Assembly: GCA_050951365.1 (NCBI GenBank)
Contig: JBMNIX010000002.1
Coordinates: 124,001 to 188,000, forward strand
Direction: 5' to 3'
Source of the DNA: JAAYHG01 sp012735455
GTDB lineage: Bacteria > Bacillota > DTU030 > DUMP01
DNA length: 64,000 bases
The notes below the pieces were generated by a model, which was not told the DNA's origin, did no database searches, and saw nothing but the letters and a program-made list of their open reading frames with translations. The position numbers and the translations under genes were made by a program. The stretch's first letter is position 1. Each line of letters starts with the position of its first letter. Shown here one piece after another: positions 1-7,032 of the stretch.

Positions 1-1
1 A

Positions 2-100
2 CGGCGTTACGCCCTACCGCTCTTGGAATACTTGGATGACCGGCACATAACCCGTCGTGTGGCCGATAAGAGGATACTTGGGCCCAATGCTTCTGGATGA
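2..100 (+). CDS. selB: SelB C-terminal fragment (partial at 5' window edge)
   Basis: The window opens inside an ORF in frame 2 that ends with TGA at 98-100. The 32 visible residues contain ALPLLEYLDDRHITRRVADK, which matches the last winged-helix domain of SelB, the selenocysteine-specific elongation factor that binds the SECIS hairpin and brings Sec-tRNA to UGA codons. The tRNA-Sec gene 1.2 kb downstream and selD/yedF at 8-9.7 kb support the call. Only the extreme C-terminus is seen, so the identification rests on this short motif plus context. Confidence 0.75.
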   Translation, partial: RRYALPLLEYLDDRHITRRVADKRILGPNASG

Positions 101-144
101 CATGGACAAAAAACCACCGTGATGGTAAAAGGGAGGTCGATCAC

Positions 145-1269
145 ATGCATGGACTAGTACAGGAGTTCACTTACCGACGGGACGAGATGGTACAGCTCTT
201 AAGACAACTGGTCGAATTGGAGTCACCTAGTAACGAGAAAGAGGCAGTGGATAAGCTCAGCAGTTTCTTGGCTGAACGGCTACAGGCACTCGGTTGTGAA
301 GTGGAAGTCATCCCACAGGAGCAGTATGGTAACCATGTGCTAGCGAGCTGGGGCGAGGGAGAGCCACCTATCCTTGTTCTTTGCCACATGGACACTGTGT
401 GGGCCACGGGAGAAATAAAAAAGCGCCCCTTCCGTGTGGAAGGGAACAAGGCCTTTGGTCCAGGCGCTTTCGACATGAAGGCAGGAATAGTCCAGGCTAT
501 TTTTGCCCTGGAAGCTGCTCAAAAGAGAGGGCTTGTCCAACGCCGGATTGTATTCCTCTTCAACAGCGATGAAGAGCCCGGTAGTTTTAGCTCCAGGCCC
601 ATCATTGAAGAACTGGCAAGAAAAGCAAAGGTAGCCCTGGTACTGGAGCCTTCCGTGCCGCCCGGTGCTCTCAAGACATTCCGCAAGGGTCTCGGCCGTT
701 TTGAAATCACCGTGAAGGGCCGTGCCGCTCACTCTGGGGCTGATTTTGAAAAGGGTATCAGCGCTATTGATGAGTTGGCCCGGCAAGTTCTCAAGCTACA
801 CCAACTTACTGATCTCGAAAAGGGTACCACCGTGAATGTCGGTGTTTTTCAAGGGGGAACCCGGGCCAATGTGGTGGCCGCAGAAGCCCGAGTAGAGGTG
901 GATATGAGGGCTGCTACCCTGGAGGAAGCGGAGAAGGTGGTTAAGGAAATTCTCAGCCTTAAACCGGAACTTGAAGGAACAGAAATTGAAGTGCGTGGTG
1001 GCCTCAACCGTCCCCCCATGGAACGGACTCCAGCCATAGTTGAGCTCTTTAACCACGCCCAAGCTTTAGCCCACGAGCTAGGGTTTGATATTACCGAAGC
1101 TGGCACCGGCGGCGGAAGCGATGGCAACTTTACAGCTGCTCTGGGTGTACCTACCCTGGACGGACTAGGAGCTGTAGGCGATGGCGGACATGCTGTTCAC
1201 GAGTACGTGGATCTGGAATATTTGCCGGAGCGCACCGCGCTGCTGACCCGGCTATTTGAAACGCTGTAG
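145..1269 (+). CDS. M20 family metallopeptidase (carboxypeptidase G2-like)
   Basis: This 374-residue protein is a cytoplasmic zinc-dependent M20 amidohydrolase of the glutamate carboxypeptidase type. The first metal motif is LVLCHMDTVW (His about residue 81). It is followed by GPGAFDMKAG, by the catalytic acid region NSDEEPGS, by a dimerisation/lid domain with GRAAHSGADFEKG, and by the C-terminal GGGSDGNF and GDGGHAVHEY motifs, the last supplying a metal histidine. I chose ATG 145 because GGGAGG at 131-136 lies 8 nt upstream; an upstream in-frame ATG at 97 overlaps the selB stop and lacks a site. The natural substrate, a peptide or an N-acyl amino acid, cannot be told from sequence. Confidence 0.85.
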   Translation: MHGLVQEFTYRRDEMVQLLRQLVELESPSNEKEAVDKLSSFLAERLQALGCEVEVIPQEQYGNHVLASWGEGEPPILVLCHMDTVWATGEIKKRPFRVEGNKAFGPGAFDMKAGIVQAIFALEAAQKRGLVQRRIVFLFNSDEEPGSFSSRPIIEELARKAKVALVLEPSVPPGALKTFRKGLGRFEITVKGRAAHSGADFEKGISAIDELARQVLKLHQLTDLEKGTTVNVGVFQGGTRANVVAAEARVEVDMRAATLEEAEKVVKEILSLKPELEGTEIEVRGGLNRPPMERTPAIVELFNHAQALAHELGFDITEAGTGGGSDGNFTAALGVPTLDGLGAVGDGGHAVHEYVDLEYLPERTALLTRLFETL

Positions 1270-1284
1270 GGGTTGAGGCGTCCA

Positions 1285-1313
1285 TTGATCTAGATCTAAA
1301 GAAATGGTACACT
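1285..1313 (+). promoter_or_regulatory. Sigma-A type promoter of tRNA-Sec
   Basis: TTGATC at 1285-1290 and TACACT at 1308-1313 are separated by exactly 17 nt. They lie about 16 nt upstream of the tRNA-Sec 5' end, which suggests that the tRNA is transcribed on its own and not from selB. Confidence 0.6.
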
Positions 1314-1329
1314 ATTAACGTAAAGATGG

Positions 1330-1423
1330 GGGGGTGGATTGGGCCTGGTGGCTTGCCCGGACTTCAAATCCGGTGGCGGGCGAGGTCGTCCGCGGTGGGT
1401 TCGATTCCCACACACTCCCGCCA
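1330..1423 (+). tRNA. selC: tRNA-Sec (anticodon TCA)
   Basis: This 94-nt gene has the hallmarks of selenocysteine tRNA. The acceptor stem is 8 bp long (1330-1337 with 1412-1419, one mismatch at the inner end). The anticodon stem CCGGA/TCCGG holds the loop CTTCAAA with anticodon TCA at 1364-1366. A long variable arm contains an 8-bp helix (GCGGGCGA/TCGTCCGC). The T arm GTGGG-TTCGATT-CCCAC follows, then discriminator G1420 and an encoded CCA. Together with selB and selD it supplies Sec for UGA decoding. Confidence 0.95.
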
Positions 1424-1476
1424 AAGGTAAGTAGGATGCCCTTAAAGACCTAGGTTGTAGCCAAGCTGAAGCAAGC

Positions 1477-1509
1477 AAAATCCTGCCTGTGAGTTCAGGC
1501 AGGATTTTT
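1477..1509 (+). terminator. Intrinsic terminator after tRNA-Sec
   Basis: The strands TCCTGCCTG (1481-1489) and CAGGCAGGA (1496-1504) form a perfect stem. It is flanked by AAAA on the left and TTTTT on the right, so it may work in both directions and also stop the minus-strand racemase gene. Confidence 0.85.
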
Positions 1510-1623
1510 ATTGGGCACCGCAAATCTTTGTAACCAAACGCCTCTGCGGGCCAGGAAACTGGCCTAAGTGGCGGGGGCGGCAGCCGTTAGAAGAGCAATC
1601 CCTGCTGTGGGGGCAGGTTCTCT

Positions 1624-2325
1624 TTAGTCTTCACCGCGTGCCATCTTGACGGCCGCGGTAGCTAAGGCCCGGGTGGCGTCAATAACGGGAACAGAAAGGT
1701 CGCCGTCTTTCAAGACCAAGGGTATCTCGGTGCAGCCGGCGACGACAGCCTGAGCGCCTTGGACAATAAGGTGCTCGCCGGCCTTGATAAGAAGGGCTGT
1801 AACTTCCGGGCCACTGTCTCCTGCTTTGACGGCAAATATGGCTTTGGTGGTTAGTTCTTGGTGTTCCTTGTCCGGTGCAATGACCTCAATGCCGTGGTTG
1901 GCGAAGGCGCGGTGGTAGAGGCCCACCTTAACGGTTGCCGGGACGGCCAGAAGGCCGACCTTGGTTACACTAGGATAGTTCGCCTGAACGTGGTCTGCCG
2001 TGGCCTGCATGATGTGCAGGACAGGCACCTTAACGCTGGCTTGGATGCGATCGTGCCAGTTGTGAGCAGCGTTACATGGTATGACAATCAGGTTCACACC
2101 AGCCCTCTCGAGAAGTTGGGCAGACTCGTGGAGGTACGGCCAGGGATCTTCTGCACCGGAAATGATGTGAGCGGTGCGATCGGGGATCTTGGAGTTGCAG
2201 TCCACGATGATCCGTAGGTGTTCCTGATCGCGTGTGGCCGGTGTGGCTCGAAGTATCTTCTGAAAGAGATCCACAGTGGCATCCGGTCCCATCCCGCCCA
2301 GAATGCCCACGATTTTCTCTGCCAT
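1624..2325 (-). CDS. Aspartate/glutamate racemase family protein
   Basis: This 233-residue protein belongs to the cofactor-independent Asp/Glu/hydantoin racemase superfamily. It opens with KIVGILGGMGPDATVDLFQKI, typical of aspartate racemases. The two catalytic cysteines are visible in IPCNAAHNW and in AGCTEIPLVL, so both halves of the active site are intact. The start ATG at 2325 follows a GGGGAGAAG site. The gene is monocistronic and convergent with tRNA-Sec. D-aspartate or D-glutamate supply for the cell wall is the family role; the exact substrate is not determined. Confidence 0.85.
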   Translation of the reverse strand: MAEKIVGILGGMGPDATVDLFQKILRATPATRDQEHLRIIVDCNSKIPDRTAHIISGAEDPWPYLHESAQLLERAGVNLIVIPCNAAHNWHDRIQASVKVPVLHIMQATADHVQANYPSVTKVGLLAVPATVKVGLYHRAFANHGIEVIAPDKEHQELTTKAIFAVKAGDSGPEVTALLIKAGEHLIVQGAQAVVAGCTEIPLVLKDGDLSVPVIDATRALATAAVKMARGED

Positions 2326-2557
2326 TGTTCTTCTCCCCTTCCGTTCCCCGCTGCGCTGAGCGGCGTAAGGATTTTTATCAGTGATTCGCCAGGAAGCAGA
2401 AAAATGCCTTCTGACTATCTTGGTTCTGGTTGTGACAGGAATGTTTCCTGCCTATAAGGGCAGGATATTTTTGAAATGTTATCTGTGGACGAAAATACAA
2501 AGGGACTTCTGTGCTCGTTGTCGAATGAGATGGAAACCGTTGAGGAAGGATGGTCTT

Positions 2558-3643
2558 GTGGATATACCGACTCTTAAAATAGGCGATTTGACGGCGCGAC
2601 TACCAATAATCCAGGGTGGTATGGGTGTGGGTATCTCCATGGCCAACCTTGCTGCAGCGGTGGCTAACTGCGGTGGCGTAGGTGTAATATCCGGTGTGGA
2701 GATTGGCTTTTATCGGCCTGATTACCAGATAAACAAGAAGCGGGCCAATCTGGAGGGACTGTTGGAGCAAATCGAGAAGGCGCGCGCTTTAAGTCCAGGG
2801 AAGATCCTGGGCGTTAATATCATGGTGGCTATCAACAACTTTGAGGAGACGGTACGTACGGCCGTGCAAGCAGGAATAGATATTATCTTCTCAGGGGCAG
2901 GGCTACCCCTCAACCTCCCGGCTTTGGTTCAGGAATCTAACGTCAAGCTAGGACCCATTATTTCTTCGCCGCGGGCGGCTGCACTGATCTGCAAGCACTG
3001 GGAGAAGAAACACGGGCGCGTGCCGGATGTGCTAGTCTTAGAGGGGCCTCAAGCTGGAGGACACCTGGGTTTTTCGACCGAGGAACTAGAGCACCCGGAG
3101 GACTATGCGTTGGAGAGACTGCTTCCGGAAGTACTGGCTGCGGTTAAGCCTTACGAAGAGAGGCATGGCCGGCGCATCCCGGTGGTGGCAGCAGGTGGCC
3201 TTTGGGATGGCGCCGACATTGCCCGGATGTTGCGTTTAGGGGCAGCTGGGGTGCAAATGGCTACCCGTTTTATAACCACGGAGGAGTGCGATGCGTCGCC
3301 TGGCTTCAAGGCAGAGCACCTGCGGGCCAAGAAAGAGGATATTGGCATCATCAAGAGCCCTGTTGGCATGCCCGGCCGAGCCATCAAGAACGCTTACCTT
3401 GAGCGTGTCGCGGTTGGTGAGGGCTCACCGGTAAAGTGCGCCTACAACTGCCTGCAGCCATGCGTGCCCAGTAAGTCGCCTTACTGTATTGCTGATGCGC
3501 TCATTCATGCTCAGAAAGGGGAACTTGACAAGGGTTTTGCCTTCGCGGGCGCCAACGCTTGGCGGGCCGAGAGAATTACCACAGTGAAAGAAGTGATGGA
3601 GGAACTGGAACGTGAGCTAAAATCAGCCCTAAATTTGGCTTAA
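2558..3643 (+). CDS. NAD(P)H-dependent flavin oxidoreductase, nitronate monooxygenase-like
   Basis: This 361-residue TIM-barrel flavoprotein begins MDIPTLKIGDLTARLPIIQG and shows the family motif IIQGGMGVGIS, the FMN-binding stretches LEGPQAGGHLG and PVVAAGGLWDGADIARML, and GAAGVQMATRF. The C-terminal segment CAYNCLQPCVPSKSPYC, rich in cysteine, is usual in clostridial members. GTG 2558 was chosen because GAGGAAGGA at 2542-2550 precedes it; the reading frame is open further upstream but without a site. The family oxidises nitronates or acts as enoyl-ACP reductase (FabK); no fatty-acid genes are near, so nitronate detoxification is the better guess. Confidence 0.8.
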   Translation: MDIPTLKIGDLTARLPIIQGGMGVGISMANLAAAVANCGGVGVISGVEIGFYRPDYQINKKRANLEGLLEQIEKARALSPGKILGVNIMVAINNFEETVRTAVQAGIDIIFSGAGLPLNLPALVQESNVKLGPIISSPRAAALICKHWEKKHGRVPDVLVLEGPQAGGHLGFSTEELEHPEDYALERLLPEVLAAVKPYEERHGRRIPVVAAGGLWDGADIARMLRLGAAGVQMATRFITTEECDASPGFKAEHLRAKKEDIGIIKSPVGMPGRAIKNAYLERVAVGEGSPVKCAYNCLQPCVPSKSPYCIADALIHAQKGELDKGFAFAGANAWRAERITTVKEVMEELERELKSALNLA

Positions 3644-3687
3644 AAGATAGGCTCGGCTACATTGTAGCTCGAGCCTATCTTAATTTA
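3643..3687 (+). terminator. Intrinsic terminator after the flavin oxidoreductase
   Basis: A long stem pairs AAGATAGGCTCG with CGAGCCTATCTT, with a second GCTAC/GTAGC segment at the tip and one bulged T. It is followed by TAATTT. It begins right after the stop codon at 3643. Confidence 0.8.
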
Positions 3688-3720
3688 AGTGGTGGGAGAG
3701 CAATTCTCGCCATAGCGGAT

Positions 3721-3744
3721 TAAAACATACGGCAGTATGTTTTA
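3721..3744. repeat. Perfect 10-bp inverted repeat
   Basis: TAAAACATAC (3721-3730) and GTATGTTTTA (3735-3744) form a perfect inverted repeat around GGCA. It lies between the convergent ends of the flavin oxidoreductase and the UbiA gene. It is AT-rich and lacks a long T tract, so it may be a weak minus-strand terminator or a protein-binding site. Confidence 0.5.
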
Positions 3745-3812
3745 GCCCAGCCAGGCCAATAAGGGGCCGAAGGAGGAGAGCCAAGAAGGGAGGAGTAGGG
3801 CGTGTCTAGCCG

Positions 3813-4724
3813 CTAGAAGAGAAGGATGAGGAGACCGGCTTCAAGCATCGCCAGAACCATCATGGCCTGTTCGGCCCGTGTAGTAGCGAGGGCACTGCTA
3901 GGGTCTGCCATAAGAGCAAGAGCACTACTGGCCAAGGCGGGCAGGGCTGCCAGCAACAGGGTGCGCCCTTTAGCGCTTGCGGCAAAAGCTACAGGTAATA
4001 GGGCCAGAAGGGCGTACAAGCTGGGTACGTAGCGGGTTGCCGCACGTCCGTAAAGCAGGTTTACCCAGGCGGCCGTGGTGAGCTTCTGCGGCTGTGCAGC
4101 TAGGTCGGCAGAAATGTCGGCCAAGTGGTGTTCAGCAAACCAGGCCAAGGCTAGGAACCCGTAGATGAGGGCGGCCAACCAGATGTCCTGTCCCAGATGG
4201 CCCGTAAGGATCCAGAAGGCACCTAAGATGCAGGCTAAGAGGGCAGGAAAGGCCGCTAGCCACTCACCGAGAATGGGCCGGTAGGCTAGCCGGAGAGGCG
4301 GCAGGGAGTAAGCCAACACCGACCAGAACCCAACCGCAAAGGGCAGAAGAACCCCCGTTCCGCGGCGTACCACAAGCCAAAATGATAAAATAAGGGTCAG
4401 GATTAGGGCAGCAATGCCCACAAAGATCAGGTCGCGGGTGCTGGCCAAGCCGCGAGGTATTATTCGAGACCCGCCAGAAAGAAGCCCAGGGCTTAGCTTA
4501 TCAGTACCGCTTAACCAATCAATCCAATCATTCAAGGCATGGGATGTAACCCCATGCAGAGCCAGCACAGCGAGGGTGAGCAGCAAGAGGTCGAACCAGC
4601 GTTCCACCCGGTGAGCAGGTTCGGCCAGGCTGGCGGCCAGGAAGATACCTCCACCGCTAAAGGCGGCCACCGCTGGCCAGCGCAACAGGACCACCAACGC
4701 CTGCAGATTAAGGCCCCTTGTCAT
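3813..4724 (-). CDS. UbiA-family prenyltransferase (MenA-like)
   Basis: This 303-residue integral membrane protein is a UbiA-superfamily prenyltransferase. The first Asp-rich motif is NDWIDWLSGTD near residue 64, and the second is ADISADLAAQ near residue 195; these bind the prenyl diphosphate through Mg2+. About eight hydrophobic segments are visible. Its ATG overlaps the TGA of the upstream polyprenyl synthase gene (ATGA), so the two are co-translated, which suggests the synthase makes the donor chain. A role in menaquinone or another prenylated lipid is likely; the aromatic or lipid acceptor is unknown. Confidence 0.8.
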   Translation of the reverse strand: MTRGLNLQALVVLLRWPAVAAFSGGGIFLAASLAEPAHRVERWFDLLLLTLAVLALHGVTSHALNDWIDWLSGTDKLSPGLLSGGSRIIPRGLASTRDLIFVGIAALILTLILSFWLVVRRGTGVLLPFAVGFWSVLAYSLPPLRLAYRPILGEWLAAFPALLACILGAFWILTGHLGQDIWLAALIYGFLALAWFAEHHLADISADLAAQPQKLTTAAWVNLLYGRAATRYVPSLYALLALLPVAFAASAKGRTLLLAALPALASSALALMADPSSALATTRAEQAMMVLAMLEAGLLILLF

Positions 4725-5719
4725 CTCTGTCGCCTGCTGAGGTTAAGTGTCAACTGTTCCAATCCTTGGCGTCCAGCGGTGGGTGGGAGGGATGAAAGGG
4801 CGGCCCTAGCCTGTTCCAACTCAGCCTTAACACGGGCCTCGGCGTAAAAAACGCCGCCGCACTGGATCACCTCAAGGCGAATATCTTCTAAGGTGCGGGG
4901 ATCTAGATTCTGTTGTCCCAACCATTCCCGCAGCTGGGCTCTACGCGAACTGTCTCTTAGAGCATGAATCAACGGGAGGGTAATCACCCCTTGAGCCAGG
5001 TCGCCGCCACGGGGTTTTCCTAACAAGGGGGGCCTGCCCACGTAGTCTAAGATATCATCCTGGAGTTGAAAGGCGCATCCCAGGTGATAACCAAATTGCC
5101 ACAGGGCCTTATATGTACGTTGCGGGGCATGAGCGATTAGCGCCCCAACGGCACAGGAAGCTGCCATGAGGGCGGCTGTTTTTTGGCTTATGATAGTAAA
5201 GTACTCGTCCTCGCTTAGGGCAGGATTATGGCGCTGGTGTTCCTGTCTGAGTTCCCCTTCTACCACGGTGGCAATTGTCTCGGCTAAGAGGGACAAGATT
5301 CGCCCGCCTAAAGGCGCCGCTGCCTGGAGAAATCGGCTGAAGAAAAAGTCGCCCACGAGCACTGCTGGGCCATCCCCGTGAACAGCATTGAGGCTTGGGC
5401 GCGAGCGCCTCAAGAGGGACCCATCCAGAACATCGTCGTGTACCAGCGTGGCCAGGTGAAGAAGCTCCAATGCCGCTGCTGCTTGGCAGAGCCGTACAGG
5501 AACCATCTCCTCAGAGGCCGCGCTTCGGTAGGCCAAGAGGCACAGCCTAGGACGTAGGCGTTTGCCGCCTGCCTTAAGGAGCTCGGTGCCCAAGCGGCTA
5601 GGAAATGACTTGGCAGCGAGGAGGCGCTCCAAGAGCAGCTCCACGCGTTCCATGTCAGAGACAAACGGGTCGGAGCCAGTTGGCACAGTTTGCTCCGTTG
5701 GTGCCAAAGGTAGCGTCAC
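4721..5719 (-). CDS. Polyprenyl diphosphate synthase (heptaprenyl-type)
   Basis: This trans-isoprenyl diphosphate synthase of about 332 residues condenses IPP onto an allylic primer. The first Asp-rich motif is LVHDDVLDGSLLRRSRPS and the second is FQLQDDILDYVG; GGKRLRP near the N-terminus is the usual IPP-binding segment. I chose GTG 5719 because GGGGAGG lies 8 nt upstream; the frame stays open to an ATG at 5773 but that would place the ribosome site inside the gene. It is translationally coupled to the UbiA gene. It resembles the large subunit HepT; no small subunit is seen here. Confidence 0.85.
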   Translation of the reverse strand: MTLPLAPTEQTVPTGSDPFVSDMERVELLLERLLAAKSFPSRLGTELLKAGGKRLRPRLCLLAYRSAASEEMVPVRLCQAAAALELLHLATLVHDDVLDGSLLRRSRPSLNAVHGDGPAVLVGDFFFSRFLQAAAPLGGRILSLLAETIATVVEGELRQEHQRHNPALSEDEYFTIISQKTAALMAASCAVGALIAHAPQRTYKALWQFGYHLGCAFQLQDDILDYVGRPPLLGKPRGGDLAQGVITLPLIHALRDSSRRAQLREWLGQQNLDPRTLEDIRLEVIQCGGVFYAEARVKAELEQARAALSSLPPTAGRQGLEQLTLNLSRRQR

Positions 5720-5777
5720 ATACACACCTCCCCAGAAAGAAAGGCGGGCAGTTTGTTCTGCCCAGCCCTGCATAGAA

Positions 5778-6047
5778 TCACTGGAGCTCTTTTTGAATTC
5801 CTTTGAAGAAACTCTGGGTCTTGGTGAGAGCTTCCCGTGTCACCGGGCGGGTCAGGTACCAGCCGCGTTTGTCGAGGGCACCGAATGCCGAGGATTGTAG
5901 CTGGTGTTCTTCCGTAAGTATGGTGATCAGGTCGCTCCGGAGCATATTGTGGGAGGTTTCGTTGGCAGCCATGTTGTAACAGTGAGTGAGTTGTTTCTGC
6001 ATGGCTAGGCAATCCATCATAATGTCTCTCTCCGTGAGCTTGTTCAC
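5778..6047 (-). CDS. CotF-family spore coat protein
   Basis: This 89-residue protein starts MNKLTERDIMMDCLAMQKQL and continues with a helix-rich ferritin-like half-domain (CYNMAANETSHNMLR, then EEHQLQSSAFG), the pattern of CotF-type spore coat proteins. GTG 6047 follows AAGGAGGG. It is 15 nt from its upstream neighbour and runs into the polyprenyl synthase gene, so the four minus-strand genes probably form one operon. The link of coat-like proteins with prenyl-lipid genes hints at sporulation-time expression, but that is inference. Confidence 0.75.
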   Translation of the reverse strand: MNKLTERDIMMDCLAMQKQLTHCYNMAANETSHNMLRSDLITILTEEHQLQSSAFGALDKRGWYLTRPVTREALTKTQSFFKGIQKELQ

Positions 6048-6061
6048 CGTGTATCCCTCCT

Positions 6062-6292
6062 TTAGGGCTTGGTTTCTTGACTCAAGAGGTGCCGCATCAG
6101 GGTGTTGTAGTGCCCCTCATGCTGCTCCCGCATGGAACTGATAACGTGCTTAAGTTCGTTGTCTTGTACCTGGCTTTCATAGAAGCGCATCTTGCGAACG
6201 GCAAGCTCTTCCATGGCCAGCTGTTCTTGCAGGCTGTGAAGTTCGGCGTCGGTAAAGATCTGTAATCCGCGTCCTGTAGTCTGCTCTTGCAC
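6062..6292 (-). CDS. Small ferritin-like spore coat-associated protein
   Basis: This 76-residue, helix-rich acidic/basic protein contains EEYxxR-like spacing (AMEELAVRKMRFYESQVQDN) and HEGHYNTLMRHL, reminiscent of ferritin-like coat proteins. I chose GTG 6292 because GGAGG stands 7 nt upstream; the open frame reaches 6313. It is first in the minus-strand operon with the CotF-type gene. Function is not established; a coat or spore-surface role is inferred from its neighbour. Confidence 0.6.
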   Translation of the reverse strand: MQEQTTGRGLQIFTDAELHSLQEQLAMEELAVRKMRFYESQVQDNELKHVISSMREQHEGHYNTLMRHLLSQETKP

Positions 6293-6601
6293 TCCTTTTC
6301 CTCCTTCCGGCAAACTGTGAGCGACCCTAGTATGTACTTAGCGGCGTGTCTATATGCAGACGAATCTTGAATCCTTGCCGGAGCTTAATACTAATGTAAC
6401 TCCAGTGCAATATTTGCTTAACAAGCCATTGTTATACTTTGTAACAAGCTATCCTATACCCCCCTTCTTATTATACGAAAGGGCTCAACTATGTGAGGGC
6501 CCGCTTTTTTTGTCCTTTTTCCGTACCATGACCGTAGGCAAGTGACACATAAAACTACCTTCTTGGGGAATAAAGTTCGCTCGCCCGGACAAAATAAGGT
6601 T
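6293..6601. other. Gene-free interval upstream of the structured RNA
   Basis: No supported gene is seen between the coat operon start and the structured RNA. A 63-codon ORF at 6354-6545 has no ribosome site and runs through a hairpin, so it is not called. The stretch holds an imperfect GC-rich hairpin followed by T7 (6480-6512) and the short inverted repeat TTGTTA/TAACAA near 6430-6445. Confidence 0.5.
6480..6512 (+). terminator. Terminator-like hairpin with no obvious upstream gene
   Basis: GGGCTCA and TGAGGGCCC can pair with one bulged G, followed by GC and seven T residues. No plus-strand gene lies upstream within 4 kb that lacks its own terminator, so it may end a small transcript that starts in 6300-6450. 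Confidence 0.4.
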
Positions 6602-6917
6602 GAAGGGTCTGTAGTGGCTGAGCCAAGACTGCTGCAGGACGCCAGTTCTGCTGTGGTCGGCCAAAGGTCTGTGTCGTGCGGAGGCGCGGCATAGGCCGGC
6701 GGGCAGATCGGTGGGTGTTCCTTACTAAGGGGATGCCTACCGGTCGAGCTAAGACTAGTTGGGGTGCCGCAGGTCCGTTTCCGGACTAAAGGTTCTGTTC
6801 TCGGGAATAGAACTTCAAGGTATCCCTTCTAGTCGAGCAAAGGTTGCTGTGGGTTCCGCCCCGTGGGATCTGCAGCAGCTGTAGCGTAGGTCACTGCAGG
6901 CTCTTCTTTACTTTTTT
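6602..6917 (+). ncRNA. Large multi-armed structured RNA, unrecognised
   Basis: Hand folding gives a closed wheel. An 18-pair helix joins 6602-6619 to 6889-6906. Five arms follow inside it: 6627-6658 (14 positions, one mismatch), 6666-6697 (14 bp), 6706-6745 (18 bp), 6753-6834 (6 bp, TT/TT internal loop, 8 bp, then two sub-hairpins at 6772-6787 and 6790-6815) and 6842-6880 (16 bp). The linkers are GAGCCAA, GGCCAAA, GGCGGGCA, GAGCTAA, GAGCAAA and GTAGCGTA, 7 or 8 nt each. A T-rich tract (6907-6917) follows the closing helix like an intrinsic terminator. Many pairs are G-U as read on the plus strand and would be A-C on the complement, so the transcript is plus-strand. It lacks the RNase P, tmRNA, 6S or SRP signatures I know. 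No promoter is convincing. Confidence 0.75.
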
Positions 6918-6973
6918 CCATAAATACTTCTTTACCATGGATAAACTTTGTTAAGAAATAAGCAGGGTTTCTC

Positions 6974-7021
6974 CCCCCAGTGTCGAAATTAACTCAATAA
7001 GAATATCTGATACACTGGGGG
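6974..7021. promoter_or_regulatory. Inverted repeat upstream of the selenium LysR gene
   Basis: CCCCCAGTGT (6974-6983) and ACACTGGGGG (7012-7021) form a perfect 10-bp inverted repeat with a 28-nt AT-rich spacer. The right arm overlaps the only G-rich ribosome-site candidate for the LysR start at 7033. It could be an autoregulatory operator or an RNA hairpin that hides the ribosome site. Confidence 0.55.
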
Positions 7022-7032
7022 ATGATAAAGTA

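Noticed and set aside
340..786. 148-codon minus-strand ORF in the M20 peptidase gene
   Set aside because: Shadow of the plus-strand coding frame, without ribosome site or domain.
2558..3643. FabK enoyl-ACP reductase
   Set aside because: Same superfamily, but no fatty-acid genes are near and the Cys-rich C-terminus fits nitronate monooxygenase-type proteins better; kept as an alternative only.
6354..6545. 63-codon ORF in the gene-free interval
   Set aside because: No ribosome site, low-complexity hydrophobic content and a terminator-like hairpin inside it.
6602..6917. Structured RNA as RNase P, tmRNA, 6S or SRP RNA
   Set aside because: The conserved RNase P core, the tmRNA ends, the SRP GGAA/GCAG motifs and the 6S single central bubble are not found; the multi-armed layout differs from all of them.
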